Made by a program: the position numbers and the translations under genes. The notes beneath the pieces are model-generated. The model was not told the DNA's origin, did no database searches, and was given only the letters and a program-made list of their open reading frames with translations. From NCBI GenBank assembly GCA_025353765.1, contig JANXOD010000044.1, forward strand, positions 1-64,000: a DNA stretch of 64,000 bases, read 5' to 3'. Shown here piece after piece: positions 7,380-17,700 of the stretch. The first letter of the stretch is position 1; each line of letters starts with the position of its first letter. This DNA comes from Sphingobacteriales bacterium. Its GTDB lineage: Bacteria > Bacteroidota > Bacteroidia > Sphingobacteriales > Sphingobacteriaceae.

Positions 7380-8846
7380 ATGAAATTTCCAATTTTTTTA
7401 TATTTTCTCTTTTTGATGGCATTAAGTTATCCACAATTTGTTTTTGGGGAAGGCGATCAGCAGCCTAAGGAATCTCCACCGGATACTAATCAAGTTATCA
7501 ATCTTAATAAATTAGGCTATAATAATAGGTTAGTAGATGCCAAACAGACTATCATATATGCTGAAAGAGCATTGTTAATATCTACGCAACTTAATTACAT
7601 AAATGGGATTGCCGAAGCCTATAGAATAAAAGGAATTGGAAAATATTATTCTAACCAAAACGATAGTGCTATTGCAAATTATCTACATGCTCTGAATTAC
7701 TTTAAGCAAAGTAAAAGCCTTGAAGGAGAAGCCAAGGTATATAATAATATTGGGAATTTATATAGAGATGTAGATTATGATAAAGCACTCGAATATTTGG
7801 ACAGATCACTAAAAATTGCTGATAAACTACATAATCAGGAGCTAATTGCGAGTTTGTATGGGAATATGGGGAACATTCATCAGAAAAAAAAGAAATACAC
7901 TTTGGCGCTTTTAGCTTATCAAAAAAGTAATGCATTATTTGATAAATTAGGCAATTTAACCGGATTGACACAAGGTTTACAAAACATAGGAGTAGCCTAT
8001 TATAATTTACATGAATTAGATAAATCAGAACAGTACTTACTCCAAGCTATTAAAAATGCCAAAGAAAATGATCTCAATGGAATTGTAGCTGCATCAAATC
8101 TTACTTTATCATCTGTGTATATAGCCTCTAGTAGATTTGTAGAAGCAGAGAAATCAATTAATGAAGGTATTAGTTATTCTAAAATTGTTAACGACCCAAA
8201 ACTACAGTATGATTATTTAATTACATCCTATGAATTAGAGGATAAACGTAAAAACTATCCAAAGGCCCTGCAATACCTAAAACAAGTTTACAAGCAAGAC
8301 AGTTTAAGTTATAAGAACAATGAATCAGTAAAAATAGATTTATTACAAGAGCAATCACGCCAGCGGGAGAAACAAATAGAAAGTGATAAAACTATTTTAC
8401 AACAAAAATATACTAAAACTCTTTTTTGGGCAAGTACCATTGTTGCTGGTTTGGCATTTGTTGTGATATTACTTTTAATAAATAGTGTTAAAAGATCAGC
8501 CAAAACTAATAAACAGCTAAAGCGGCTTAATCTTGAAGTTTCTAAGCAAAAGGAAGATTTGGATAAAGTGAATCATAACCTCGAAGGAATTATTGAAGAT
8601 CGGACGAAGGATCTAATTATTAAAAATAAAAAGCTCTCCGAATACTCATCTCATCTTTCACATCAAATTAGAGGCCCAATTGCCACTTTAAAAGGTTTAA
8701 TCTTATTAGAAAAAGATCATTTAATAGAAAAAGATGAATTAATGCATCAAATACAAACCTGCGTTTATGATATAGACGATAAGATCGTAAATATCAATGA
8801 AACACTCAACAGTGAAAATAAAGAAAGTCTATTTAAAGAAGAATAA
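7380..8846 (+). CDS. Periplasmic TPR sensor with histidine-kinase DHp domain but no ATPase domain
   Basis: The product has about 488 residues. A signal peptide (MKFPIFLYFLFLMALSYPQF) leads a region of about six TPR repeats (residues ~40-300, e.g. AKVYNNIGNLYRDVDYDKAL). A membrane helix follows near residue 345 (LFWASTIVAGLAFVVILLLI), then a coiled coil, then an H-box-like segment SEYSSHLSHQIRGPIATLKG. The protein ends about 60 residues later. The N, G1 and G2 boxes of a HATPase domain are absent, and the next gene is a helicase, so no split kinase half is visible. Known Bacteroidota relatives are TPR histidine kinases. This one may be a phospho-acceptor, a kinase partner or a truncated form. 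The frame extends to TTG 7362, but ATG 7380 begins the signal peptide. Confidence 0.75.
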   Translation: MKFPIFLYFLFLMALSYPQFVFGEGDQQPKESPPDTNQVINLNKLGYNNRLVDAKQTIIYAERALLISTQLNYINGIAEAYRIKGIGKYYSNQNDSAIANYLHALNYFKQSKSLEGEAKVYNNIGNLYRDVDYDKALEYLDRSLKIADKLHNQELIASLYGNMGNIHQKKKKYTLALLAYQKSNALFDKLGNLTGLTQGLQNIGVAYYNLHELDKSEQYLLQAIKNAKENDLNGIVAASNLTLSSVYIASSRFVEAEKSINEGISYSKIVNDPKLQYDYLITSYELEDKRKNYPKALQYLKQVYKQDSLSYKNNESVKIDLLQEQSRQREKQIESDKTILQQKYTKTLFWASTIVAGLAFVVILLLINSVKRSAKTNKQLKRLNLEVSKQKEDLDKVNHNLEGIIEDRTKDLIIKNKKLSEYSSHLSHQIRGPIATLKGLILLEKDHLIEKDELMHQIQTCVYDIDDKIVNINETLNSENKESLFKEE

Positions 8847-8952
8847 TTATCTATTAAAAATAAAACAGCTCATCTTGTAATGATTTATCGGGTTTTATTC
8901 ACATAATAGCCCGATTCTCCATCTTGTTTTTTAATTTAGCATCTAGAAAGAC

Positions 8953-8957
8953 AGGAG
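8953..8957 (+). promoter_or_regulatory. Shine-Dalgarno AGGAG deciding a TTG start for the helicase
   Basis: The sequence aggag lies 5 nt before TTG at 8963, which opens the reading frame as (M)DYLQGLNPSQ, the usual N-terminus of UvrD/PcrA proteins in this phylum. The alternative TTG at 8924 adds 13 residues without a ribosome site. Strong SD motifs are uncommon in this phylum, so this one is informative. Confidence 0.55.
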
Positions 8958-8962
8958 ATATT

Positions 8963-11239
8963 TTGGATTATTTACAAGGATTAAATCCTTCGCAACAGGC
9001 AGCAGTATTACAAACAGAGGGGCCGGTGATGATAGTAGCCGGAGCAGGCTCGGGCAAAACAAGAGTAATCACCTATCGTGTTGCGCATCTCATTCATAAA
9101 GGTGTTGATCCCTTTAATATACTGGTATTAACTTTTACCAATAAGGCAGCCAAAGAAATGCGTGAGCGCATTATGAAAGTGGTTGGACCCGAAGCCAAAA
9201 ATATATGGATGGGTACTTTTCATTCTGTCTTTGCAAAGATTTTAAGGATAGAAGCCAATAAAATAGGCTATCCAACTAATTTCACCATTTATGATACCGA
9301 TGACAGTAAAAGCCTCATACGAAGTATTTTAAAAGAAAAACAGTTAGACGATAAGCTCTATAATGCAAACTTTGTATACAACCGAATTTCTTCCTCAAAA
9401 AACAACCTGGTATCCGCCGCAGAGTATATACAAAATGAGCATATCCAGGCAGAAGATTTCTCGAGTGGCCGAGGTAAATTAGGCGAAATATACCAAACCT
9501 ATACCCAACGTTGCTTCAAAGCAGGTGCTATGGATTTTGATGATTTGCTTTTTAAAACCAATGTTTTATTAAGAGAGCATCCGGATGTGCTTTATAAATA
9601 TCAAAATAAGTTCAAATACCTGATGGTAGATGAGTACCAGGATACTAATTTTTCTCAATATTTAATTGTAAAGAAACTGGCTGCTATCCATGAAAATATT
9701 TGCGTGGTGGGCGATGATGCACAAAGTATTTATGCTTTCCGCGGAGCAAATATTCAGAATATTTTAAATTTCGAAAAAGATTATCCGGATTTGAAGGTGT
9801 ATAAACTGGAGCAGAACTATCGTTCTACCCAAAATATAGTGAACGTTGCAAATAATATCATTGCAAATAATAAACATCAGCTTAAAAAAACGGTTTATTC
9901 AGAAAATGAGACGGGCGACAAAATAAAAGTTTCTCGGGCTTTTAGTGATAATGAAGAGGGAAAAATAGTTGCCGAAGCTATTGCCCAGGAAAAAGCGAAT
10001 AAAAGTTCAAAATATCATGATTTTGCTATCCTTTATCGTACCAATGCGCAATCAAGAGCTATGGAAGAGGCTTTGCGCAAGCTGAATGTTCCTTATAAAA
10101 TATATGGCGGTTTGTCTTTTTATCAACGTAAAGAGATTAAGGATCTGATCGCTTATTTCCGCCTTACTTTTAATCCAAATGATGAGGAAGCCATAAAGCG
10201 GGTAATTAATTATCCCCGTCGCGGTATTGGAGATACTACAGTGGACCGCATTATAATTGCCGCCGATCAGCATAATTTAACCATTTGGGATGTTATTTGT
10301 GATACTCCAAAATATTTAGATGCCCGCAGTTCAGCTTCGGTTGGAAACTTTGCCGCCTTAATTCAGAGTTTCCAGGTGATTTCTAAATCTCATTCTGCTT
10401 ATGATACTGCTTTGCATATTGCCCAGCATTCGGGCTTATTAAAAGATTTATATGAAGATAAATCCATTGAAGGACTAAGTCGTTATGAAAACATACAGGA
10501 ACTGTTAAATGGGATAAAAGAGTTTAGCGAACGGGAAGATATTGAAGAAAAAGGGCTGGATGTTTTTATGCAGGATATCGCTTTGCTTACTAATGATGAT
10601 AATGATAAAAACCCAAATGCAGATACCGTTTCCTTAATGACCATCCATTCTGCCAAAGGGTTAGAGTTTGATAATGTTTTTGTGGTTGGATTAGAAGAAA
10701 ATCTGTTTCCTTCGCAAATGGCATTAAGTTCTCGCACTGATCTGGAAGAAGAACGGCGTTTATTTTATGTGGCTATCACACGGGCTGGCAAAAAGCTAAC
10801 CTTATCTTATGCTACATCCCGTTATCGTTGGGGAACATTAACCAATTGCGAACCCAGCAGGTTTATTGATGAGATTGATGCGCAATATTTAGAACTTGAT
10901 TTTAAACCTCAACTTAAAAACACAGGAAATCCATTTTTTGACGATGAACGTTCCACTTGGCAGCAAAAGGAAACTTTTTCTAAACCTAAGCCTGCATCAG
11001 TAACAAAACCAAAAATAACTTCTATTTTACCCAAAGCACATGTACCAAGCGAGGGCTTTGCCCCTTCGGATACCTCCAAACTACAAGTGGGCATGGAGGT
11101 AGAACATGAACGCTTTGGCTATGGCAAAGTAATTAATCTGGAGGGCAATAAACCCGATATAAAAGCAACTATATTCTTTAAAGAATTAGGGCAGAAACAA
11201 TTGTTGCTTAAATTTGCTAAACTTCTCATCGTAAAGTAA
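8963..11239 (+). CDS. uvrD: ATP-dependent DNA helicase UvrD/PcrA
   Basis: Superfamily 1A 3'-5' helicase of DNA repair and replication restart, 758 residues from the TTG start chosen by the upstream SD. Motifs in order: Walker A AGAGSGKT (residues ~26-33), motif Ia TFTNKAAKEM, Walker B DEYQD (~222), motif III GDDAQSIYAFRGA (~250), motif IV QNYRSTQ, motif V TIHSAKGLEF, and motif VI YVAITRAGKKL (~601). The C-terminus has the basic PcrA-type Tudor-like end (VGMEVEHERFGYGKVINLEG). Its stop overlaps the start of the next ORF by one base, so the two are probably co-translated. Confidence 0.96.
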   Translation: MDYLQGLNPSQQAAVLQTEGPVMIVAGAGSGKTRVITYRVAHLIHKGVDPFNILVLTFTNKAAKEMRERIMKVVGPEAKNIWMGTFHSVFAKILRIEANKIGYPTNFTIYDTDDSKSLIRSILKEKQLDDKLYNANFVYNRISSSKNNLVSAAEYIQNEHIQAEDFSSGRGKLGEIYQTYTQRCFKAGAMDFDDLLFKTNVLLREHPDVLYKYQNKFKYLMVDEYQDTNFSQYLIVKKLAAIHENICVVGDDAQSIYAFRGANIQNILNFEKDYPDLKVYKLEQNYRSTQNIVNVANNIIANNKHQLKKTVYSENETGDKIKVSRAFSDNEEGKIVAEAIAQEKANKSSKYHDFAILYRTNAQSRAMEEALRKLNVPYKIYGGLSFYQRKEIKDLIAYFRLTFNPNDEEAIKRVINYPRRGIGDTTVDRIIIAADQHNLTIWDVICDTPKYLDARSSASVGNFAALIQSFQVISKSHSAYDTALHIAQHSGLLKDLYEDKSIEGLSRYENIQELLNGIKEFSEREDIEEKGLDVFMQDIALLTNDDNDKNPNADTVSLMTIHSAKGLEFDNVFVVGLEENLFPSQMALSSRTDLEEERRLFYVAITRAGKKLTLSYATSRYRWGTLTNCEPSRFIDEIDAQYLELDFKPQLKNTGNPFFDDERSTWQQKETFSKPKPASVTKPKITSILPKAHVPSEGFAPSDTSKLQVGMEVEHERFGYGKVINLEGNKPDIKATIFFKELGQKQLLLKFAKLLIVK

Positions 11240-11607
11240 TGGCTAAACTCAAACCAATGGAATTTTATGACAGGATAATATATGTTGTTCGTAATTTTGT
11301 AGTATATAATCAATATGATAAAGATTCTAAAAAAGCCGCAAAAGTAATTCATAAATATTTTCCTGAAAAAACAATTGAGGAATGTACCAGATGCTTTAAT
11401 GAAACATGCAAAGCGTATGATGACGCTATTATCTTTATAGAGGAAAATAAAGACTATTACCGGGACTATTTCGAAAAACTACGTAATTATCTCCCTGTAT
11501 CACCTTCCCAAAACCAACTAGCTTTTTTAAAGAAACATAGCCAAGTTCCTTCAGAAATAATTGAAACCATACTTCACTGGGTCTTCAACTGGTATCAGGA
11601 CAGATAG
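11239..11607 (+). CDS. Conserved-looking hypothetical protein overlapping the helicase gene
   Basis: Product of 122 residues that I do not recognise. It is soluble, largely helical and rich in Tyr, Lys and Phe, with two Cys (EECTRCFNETCKAYDD gives three close together at ~45-55). No signal peptide or membrane segment. The ATG overlaps the helicase stop (taATG), which implies translational coupling. Function may relate to the helicase, but nothing in the sequence shows it. Confidence 0.7.
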   Translation: MAKLKPMEFYDRIIYVVRNFVVYNQYDKDSKKAAKVIHKYFPEKTIEECTRCFNETCKAYDDAIIFIEENKDYYRDYFEKLRNYLPVSPSQNQLAFLKKHSQVPSEIIETILHWVFNWYQDR

Positions 11608-11750
11608 TTAATATTATTTGATCATACTATCCTACTTCTATAGCTGCTATAATTTCTCTTACGGATTAAAGCCTAAGACTTAATTTATTCCATTAAGTTA
11701 ATTACAAAACAGTAAATTTGTCCTTTAGTTAAGCCCAAAGGGCCATTATT

Positions 11751-12836
11751 ATGAAAAAAATATTTATGTTAAGTTTTGTAGCATTAATGAGCTTTAGCCT
11801 ACAATTCTGCAAAAAAAGCAAAATTGACCCAACTCCTGTTCCTGGCATTACTGCATCCATTACAGATTTTAATCCAAAAACAGGTATTGTAGGAACTATT
11901 GTAACTATTACAGGAACTAATTTTAGTAGTACAGCGGCTAATGATATTGTAAAGTTTAATGGTGTAATTGCAATTGTAACATCTGCATCAGTTACACAAT
12001 TGGTAGTAACGGTTCCTTCAGCAGCAAGCAATGGTAAAATAACAGTAACTGTAAATTCAGCAACAGCTACCTCACAAGCTGATTTTACACGAGTACCCAG
12101 CACTTACGTGAACTCACGTATAAAAGAATTGCATAAAAATGGACTCGAAAATATGCGGTTTGTTTATGACAATACAAACCGATTAATCCAATCTAAGATT
12201 ATTGGATTACAATTTAATCCAAATATAGGGCAAGACGTTTATGCAGTAACACATTTTACTGATTATATATATGATGCAAATGGTAAGGTGATTAAAGCAT
12301 CTACAACTGATAGAGCAGCTAAATTTGGAGATCCTGATTCTGATTTAAAATCTGTTGAAGATTATACTTATAGTAATGGTCTTCTTCAATCTTTCACTTC
12401 GTCTACTTTAGATGTATCAAATCCAGCTAACCCTGTAACAACATTAAACAGCTCCTATACTCTTAATTATCAAAATGCTCAGGTTAGCCAGTCTATTATC
12501 AAAAATGAGAAGCAAAATAAAGTAACTTTAACTACTTCTTACCTATATACTACTGTAAATGGAGACCCACAAGTCAGCACTCATAATATACCCGATATTG
12601 GTTCTGCTTATGATTCTAACTATATTTATTACGCTAATATCAATGATCCAGATCCTTTAATTTTACCCGGAAGTCCCAATAATTCAGTTTTTGTACTAAA
12701 AGCATTTCAATTTAATGGCGATCCTATTTATACTATTACTTATGTTATAGACTCTGATGGAAAGATAGTATCATATAGCCAAGTTTATTCTGATCATACA
12801 GATGTGTATACATATATATATGAACCAAAAATTTAG
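11751..12836 (+). CDS. IPT/TIG-domain lipoprotein with YD-like repeats
   Basis: The product has 361 residues with a lipoprotein signal peptide ending SLQFCKK. Residues ~30-115 form an IPT/TIG immunoglobulin-like domain (ITDFNPKTGIVGTIVTITGTNF ... KITVTVNSA; typical of surface glycan-binding proteins). The rest has degenerate RHS/YD-like strands (FVYDNTNRLIQSK, YIYDANGKVIKAS, YTYSNGLLQSF) as in DUF4595-type Bacteroidota lipoproteins. Outer membrane attached; ligand unknown. A possible -7 element TAAATTTG lies at 11713-11720. Single gene followed by a strong terminator. Confidence 0.75.
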   Translation: MKKIFMLSFVALMSFSLQFCKKSKIDPTPVPGITASITDFNPKTGIVGTIVTITGTNFSSTAANDIVKFNGVIAIVTSASVTQLVVTVPSAASNGKITVTVNSATATSQADFTRVPSTYVNSRIKELHKNGLENMRFVYDNTNRLIQSKIIGLQFNPNIGQDVYAVTHFTDYIYDANGKVIKASTTDRAAKFGDPDSDLKSVEDYTYSNGLLQSFTSSTLDVSNPANPVTTLNSSYTLNYQNAQVSQSIIKNEKQNKVTLTTSYLYTTVNGDPQVSTHNIPDIGSAYDSNYIYYANINDPDPLILPGSPNNSVFVLKAFQFNGDPIYTITYVIDSDGKIVSYSQVYSDHTDVYTYIYEPKI

Positions 12837-12918
12837 GTTTTAATTTTAGTTATCCAGCTTTTTATGATTATGAAGAAGGGACTATTCCAAGAATGCAAAA
12901 AGTATCAGAAAGAACGAT

Positions 12919-12960
12919 ACAAACAAAAAAGCCAGTTGTTAGACTGGCTTTTTTGTTTGT
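12919..12960. terminator. Bidirectional rho-independent terminator between the IPT lipoprotein and trxA
   Basis: A perfect 18-bp inverted repeat (12919-12936 and 12943-12960) with a 6-nt loop carries a GC-rich core gccagt/actggc and flanking A and T tracts. It therefore works as a terminator on both strands, serving the convergent lipoprotein and thioredoxin genes. Confidence 0.92.
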
Positions 12961-12969
12961 ATAAAAACT

Positions 12970-13290
12970 TTATACTAACTGTTTATTCAATTTTTCTGCT
13001 AAAACAGATTTAGGTACAGCGCCGATTTGTTTATCTACAATCTCGCCATTTTTAAAAAATAATAAAGCAGGAATATTACGAATACCAAATTTGAGAGATA
13101 TTTCTGGATTGCTATCCACATCTACTTTCCCAATAATAGCTTTACCATCAAATTCTTTAGCTAATTCTTCTACTATCGGGCCAACCATACGACAAGGGCC
13201 ACACCATTCTGCCCAAAAGTCTACCAATACGGGTTTATCTGATTTTAATACAAGCTCATCGAAGTTTGCATCTGTTATTTCTAATGCCAT
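12970..13290 (-). CDS. trxA: Thioredoxin
   Basis: Small redox protein of 106 residues with the active site [11 protein letters not shown] (Cys pair at ~30-33), the cis-proline loop [10 protein letters not shown] and the conserved KVDVDSNP turn. It reduces protein disulfides in the cytoplasm using thioredoxin reductase. The length and lack of a signal peptide fit cytosolic TrxA. It has its own well-formed promoter (13317-13347) and a shared terminator. Confidence 0.96.
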   Translation of the reverse strand: MALEITDANFDELVLKSDKPVLVDFWAEWCGPCRMVGPIVEELAKEFDGKAIIGKVDVDSNPEISLKFGIRNIPALLFFKNGEIVDKQIGAVPKSVLAEKLNKQLV

Positions 13291-13316
13291 AATAATTGAT
13301 TTTCAAAATTTATAAT

Positions 13317-13347
13317 CAAATATACTGTTCAATATTACTGCCACAAA
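13317..13347 (-). promoter_or_regulatory. Bacteroidota-type promoter of trxA
   Basis: On the minus strand a TTTG element (13347-13344) is followed after 19 bp by TATATTTG (13324-13317). This matches the phylum's -33 TTTG / -7 TAnnTTTG consensus with correct spacing. Transcription would begin near 13310, leaving a ~20-nt leader before the ATG at 13290. Confidence 0.7.
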
Positions 13348-13387
13348 ATAGGAATGCCAATGTGACATTCATTAATATATGCAATTA

Positions 13388-14017
13388 TTAAAACAGAAAA
13401 AGTATCTTAAAATTCAAACCATTTAATACGGTATTTGAAGAAAGATTGAATTCTGTACTGGTATTTGTAGTTTGGGCTGCAGGACTTCCTTTTTCATCTT
13501 TTTGATAAGTAAGTCCTGTAGAGAGCACTGTACTTTCTAAGGCTATATGCTTAGATAAAAACCAGGCAAAACCTCCATTAGCCTGTAGTTCGTAAAAATT
13601 TTCTTTGTCCGTTTCAACAAGAACTCCCGTACTTTCAACTCTTGCTTTAGCATAAGTATAGCCCATTGTTCCTCCTCCAAAGGCATAAAATTTTTTCAAT
13701 AAACTATAATATTTCTGATAATAAAGATTAGCTCCATATATTTTAGCATTTTCGTGAAAATCAAAAGATGGAACTGAGCTATTAATGCTAAAAGCCCCAT
13801 AGTTCAGCTTTACCCCTATTTTAACATTATTTTGAATAAAACGTCCATATCCTATGTTATATATATTTTGTCCTTGTTTAACATTATATTGTGAGCTTAC
13901 TACCCCTTTCAGATTTTGCATATCTAAACCAAGCTCTATGGAATTAGTTTCTTTTATTTGCGCCTGCGCAAAAAATGCGGTGGCTGTTAAGAAAAAAGCC
14001 AGTATAAAAAATTTCAT
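13388..14017 (-). CDS. Outer membrane beta-barrel protein (paralogue 2)
   Basis: The product has 209 residues: signal peptide MKFFILAFFLTATAFFAQAQ, then alternating beta strands with glycine/aromatic patterns (YNIGYGRFIQNNVKIGVKLN, YYSLLKKFYAFGGGTMGYTY), and a terminal aromatic strand LNGLNFKILFLF suited to Bam insertion. It is clearly related to the gene just upstream (shared NVKIGV, AFGG, GGFAWFLSKHIALE). Of the OmpA/OprF-like small barrel type; no substrate can be assigned. It lies 51 bp after its paralogue, in the same direction. Confidence 0.8.
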   Translation of the reverse strand: MKFFILAFFLTATAFFAQAQIKETNSIELGLDMQNLKGVVSSQYNVKQGQNIYNIGYGRFIQNNVKIGVKLNYGAFSINSSVPSFDFHENAKIYGANLYYQKYYSLLKKFYAFGGGTMGYTYAKARVESTGVLVETDKENFYELQANGGFAWFLSKHIALESTVLSTGLTYQKDEKGSPAAQTTNTSTEFNLSSNTVLNGLNFKILFLF

Positions 14018-14068
14018 TACTCTAAAAATTAATTGAATTTAAATTCTGTCTATTATTATCTCAAAAAA

Positions 14069-14692
14069 TTAAAATAAAAGAAATACGCGAAAGCCCAAAC
14101 CTGTTAAAGTACCACTGGAAGATAAATTAAATTTTGTAGAGCTACTTGTAGAAGGATTTGCAGATGTCGTATTTTCTGCTTTAGAATAAGTGGCGCTCAC
14201 ATTTAAAAGATCTGTTTCTAAAGCTATATGCTTAGAAATAAACCAGGCAAAACCTCCATAGGCACTTAATGAATAGTCATTGCTAGTGATAGTTTCAACA
14301 CTATTTACAGTTTCCTCTTTAGAATTGGTATAAGCAGCCTTAACTCCCCCAAAAGCATAAATAGTTTTAAATAAACCATAATATTTCTGGCCGTAAATAC
14401 CCCCACCATAACTTTTGGTGTTAGATTCAGCAAGTGTATTGGTATTTTTAGTTAAAGTAGTATTTTTAGTAGTTTCATAATTTACATCTACTCCAATCTT
14501 TACATTGTCACGAATAAAATATCCGTATCCTATATTGTAGGTATTGTCTTTGGTTTCTTTGGTTGTCGTTTGAGAATCATCCGTGGTAGACTTTGTATTT
14601 AAACCAAGTCCTATTGCATTTGTCCCTTTTGTTTGTGCTTGTGCAAAAAATGTTGCAGCTGTTAATAAAACAGCGAATAAAAACTTTTTCAT
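14069..14692 (-). CDS. Outer membrane beta-barrel protein (paralogue 1)
   Basis: The product has 207 residues with signal peptide MKKFLFAVLLTAATFFAQAQ and a barrel that ends LTGLGFRVFLLF. It shares strands YNIGYGYFIRDNVKIGVDVN and GGFAWFISKHIALE with the downstream paralogue, so the pair arose by tandem duplication. A Thr/Ser-rich loop (TTKNTTLTKNTNTLAE) is probably surface-exposed. The gene starts only 8 nt after the dnaE stop, an odd partner for a replication gene, and could be read through from it. Confidence 0.8.
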   Translation of the reverse strand: MKKFLFAVLLTAATFFAQAQTKGTNAIGLGLNTKSTTDDSQTTTKETKDNTYNIGYGYFIRDNVKIGVDVNYETTKNTTLTKNTNTLAESNTKSYGGGIYGQKYYGLFKTIYAFGGVKAAYTNSKEETVNSVETITSNDYSLSAYGGFAWFISKHIALETDLLNVSATYSKAENTTSANPSTSSSTKFNLSSSGTLTGLGFRVFLLF

Positions 14693-14700
14693 TGTGAGGT

Positions 14701-17700
14701 TTAATTAAGTTTATATGTGATATTATTTATTTCACAAAGATGCTTTAAAAATTCATTACTCGGGTATATTTTCAGATTTTTAGATGGCATTTCTAAGGAA
14801 ATAGTATCTTCATAATCCATAACCATAAATTTAAGTTGACAGTTCCTATTGGCATTTTGTTCTGCATTTATTTTTACGATTTCATCCATTTTACTCAGAA
14901 AATCATCAGAGATTTCAGTTAATGGTAATTGAATGGTCAGGCATTTTGACATTTTATCCCGCAGTTCGGATAATAATACCATGCTATTCACTTTAAATTC
15001 CCAGTTATCTTTTTGTTTAAAGCGTTCGCATACATTCCCTTTTAGCTGCAGGAAAAATCCGTCATTCAAATATTGTTTTAGTTTCACATAGTCTTCGCCA
15101 AAAAGAACCACTTCAAACGTATCGCTATAATCTTCGAGCATAAAAGATCCGAAAGGTTTACCAGTTTTTGTAGTACGATGATTGCACATAGAAATTAAAC
15201 CACCAATAACCAGATCCCGGTTTTTTATCTTATTAAATTCTTCCTGATCTTCGGAAGAAGCCTCAGCAGATTTCATCCGGTTAATTAAGGTGAGATGTTT
15301 AACCTGGTGCGTGCAAAAATGTTCCAATTCAAACTTATAATTATCTAAGGGATGCCCCGTTAGATAGATCCCAATAGACTCCTTTTCGTATTTTAATTTT
15401 TCTATTAATCCCCATTCTTCACATTCGGGCATTTGCGGTTCTACTATTTGGGCATCATTAGTACCTCCAAATAGAGATGACTGTGAAGAATTTTGATTAT
15501 TTTGATAATCATTGGTGTATTTCACTAAGCGCTCTATTCCGTTATATAATCCGCCATCTGGCTTGCAAAAGAACTGGGCACGATGAAAACCAAAGCAATC
15601 AAAAGCGCCACCAAAAACTAAATTTTCATATACTTTTTTACTTACCGCCCTGGAATTTATACGACGGGAAAAATCATATACAGTTTGATATGGGCCATTT
15701 GCAAGACGTTCTTCCACGATACTTTCTACTGCCTTCTCTCCCACACCTTTCATCCCAGACATTCCGAAACGCACTTCCCCTTTTTTATTGACAGTAAAAC
15801 TCAATTCAGATTCATTAATATCCGGACCCAAAACCGGAATGCCCATGCGTTTGCACTCTTCCATAAAAAAAGAGATTTTTTCGATGTTGTTCTGGTTATT
15901 TAATACCGCAGCCATATATTCTGCTGGGTAATTCGCTTTTAAATAAGCCGTTTGATAGGCTACAAATGCATAACAGGTAGAATGAGATTTGTTAAAAGCA
16001 TATTGGGCGAAGGCTTCCCAGTCAATCCAAATCTTTTCGCAAACCTTTTCATCATGGCCTTTGGCTTTACAACCTTCCATAAACTGTGCTTTCATTTTAT
16101 TAAGCACATCCAGTTGCTTTTTACCCATTGCTTTACGCAAAACATCGGCATCGCCTTTGCTAAAACCGGCCAGTTTTTGGGAGAGCAACATCACCTGTTC
16201 CTGGTAAACGGTAATTCCGTATGTTTCTTCCAGATATTCTTTCATATCTTCCAGATCGTAACTCACCAGTTCACGGCCATGCTTACGAGATATAAATTTC
16301 GGGATATACTCCATCGGACCAGGACGATAAAGAGCATTCATCGCAATAAGATCTTCAAACTTATCGGGCCTTAAATCACGTAAATACATTTGCATTCCGT
16401 CACTTTCAAACTGGAAAGTTCCGTTAGTATCGCCTCGCTGGTAAAGCTCAAATGTTTTTTGATCGTCAAGCGGGATGTAATCAATTTCTATACTTACACC
16501 ATGATTTTGCTTGATTAATCGTAATGCATCCTTAATAATGGTTAGGGTTTTCAGACCCAAAAAATCCATTTTAATAACTCCGGCATCTTCAATTACACGG
16601 CCATCAAACTGGGTAACTAATAGACTCGATTCTTTTGAAGTAGCTACTGGAATAATGTCAGTTAAATCATAAGGGGCAATAATAATACCCGCAGCATGAA
16701 CACCCACATTACGAACAGAACCTTCGAGAATCAGCGCTTCTTTCAATACTTTAGCATGGATAGTTTTTCCTTCAGCTAGTATATCACGAAGTTTTTTTGC
16801 ATTTTCAAAGTCTTCGGGATTTAACTCTTTCTTAATAGTATCAAGCGGTGCAGTCATTACCTGGACTAAGTTTGTACCCGGCCTATCCGGAACTAATTTA
16901 GCCAGCATATTGGCTTCAGAAAGTGGCAGATCCAACACTCGGGCAACATCTTTAATGCTTGATTTTGCAGCCATAGATCCGTAGGTGATGATTTGGGCTA
17001 CCTGGTTTTTGCCATATTTATCCACTACATAATCAATCACTTTCTGGCGGCCTTCATCATCAAAATCGGTATCAATATCGGGCATTGACTTACGATCCGG
17101 GTTTAGAAAACGCTCAAAAAGGAGATTATATTTAATGGGATCTATATTGGTAATTCCGGTACAATAAGCCACAACAGAACCAGCTGCCGAACCACGGCCC
17201 GGACCAATGAAAACTCCTACATCCCGGCCATGTTTTATAAAGTCTGCAACGATGAGAAAATAACCGGCAAACCCCATTGTACGGATAGTAAACAGCTCGA
17301 AATTTAAACGTTCTTCTACTTCGGGTGAAATATCTTTATAACGTTCCTTAGCTCCGGTAAACGTTAAATGCTTTAAATACTCCCATTGATTTAAGTTTTC
17401 GGATTCTGCACCGGTATGTATTTTAAATTCATCAGGAATAGGAAAATTAGGAAGCATAATATCCCGCTTCAGCTGAAGGATTTCAACTTTATCTACAATT
17501 TCATTGGTATTATCTAATGACTCGGGAAGATCATGAAATAGCTTTCCCATCTCTTTCTGAGTTTTAAAAAAGAACTGATCATTAGGGAAGCCAAACCGAA
17601 AGCCTTTTCCGCTTTCTTCATCCGTTGCTTTGGGTGTACTTTGCATATCGCCTGTATTCACACATAATAAAATATCATGTGCATTGGCATCCTGTTGGTC

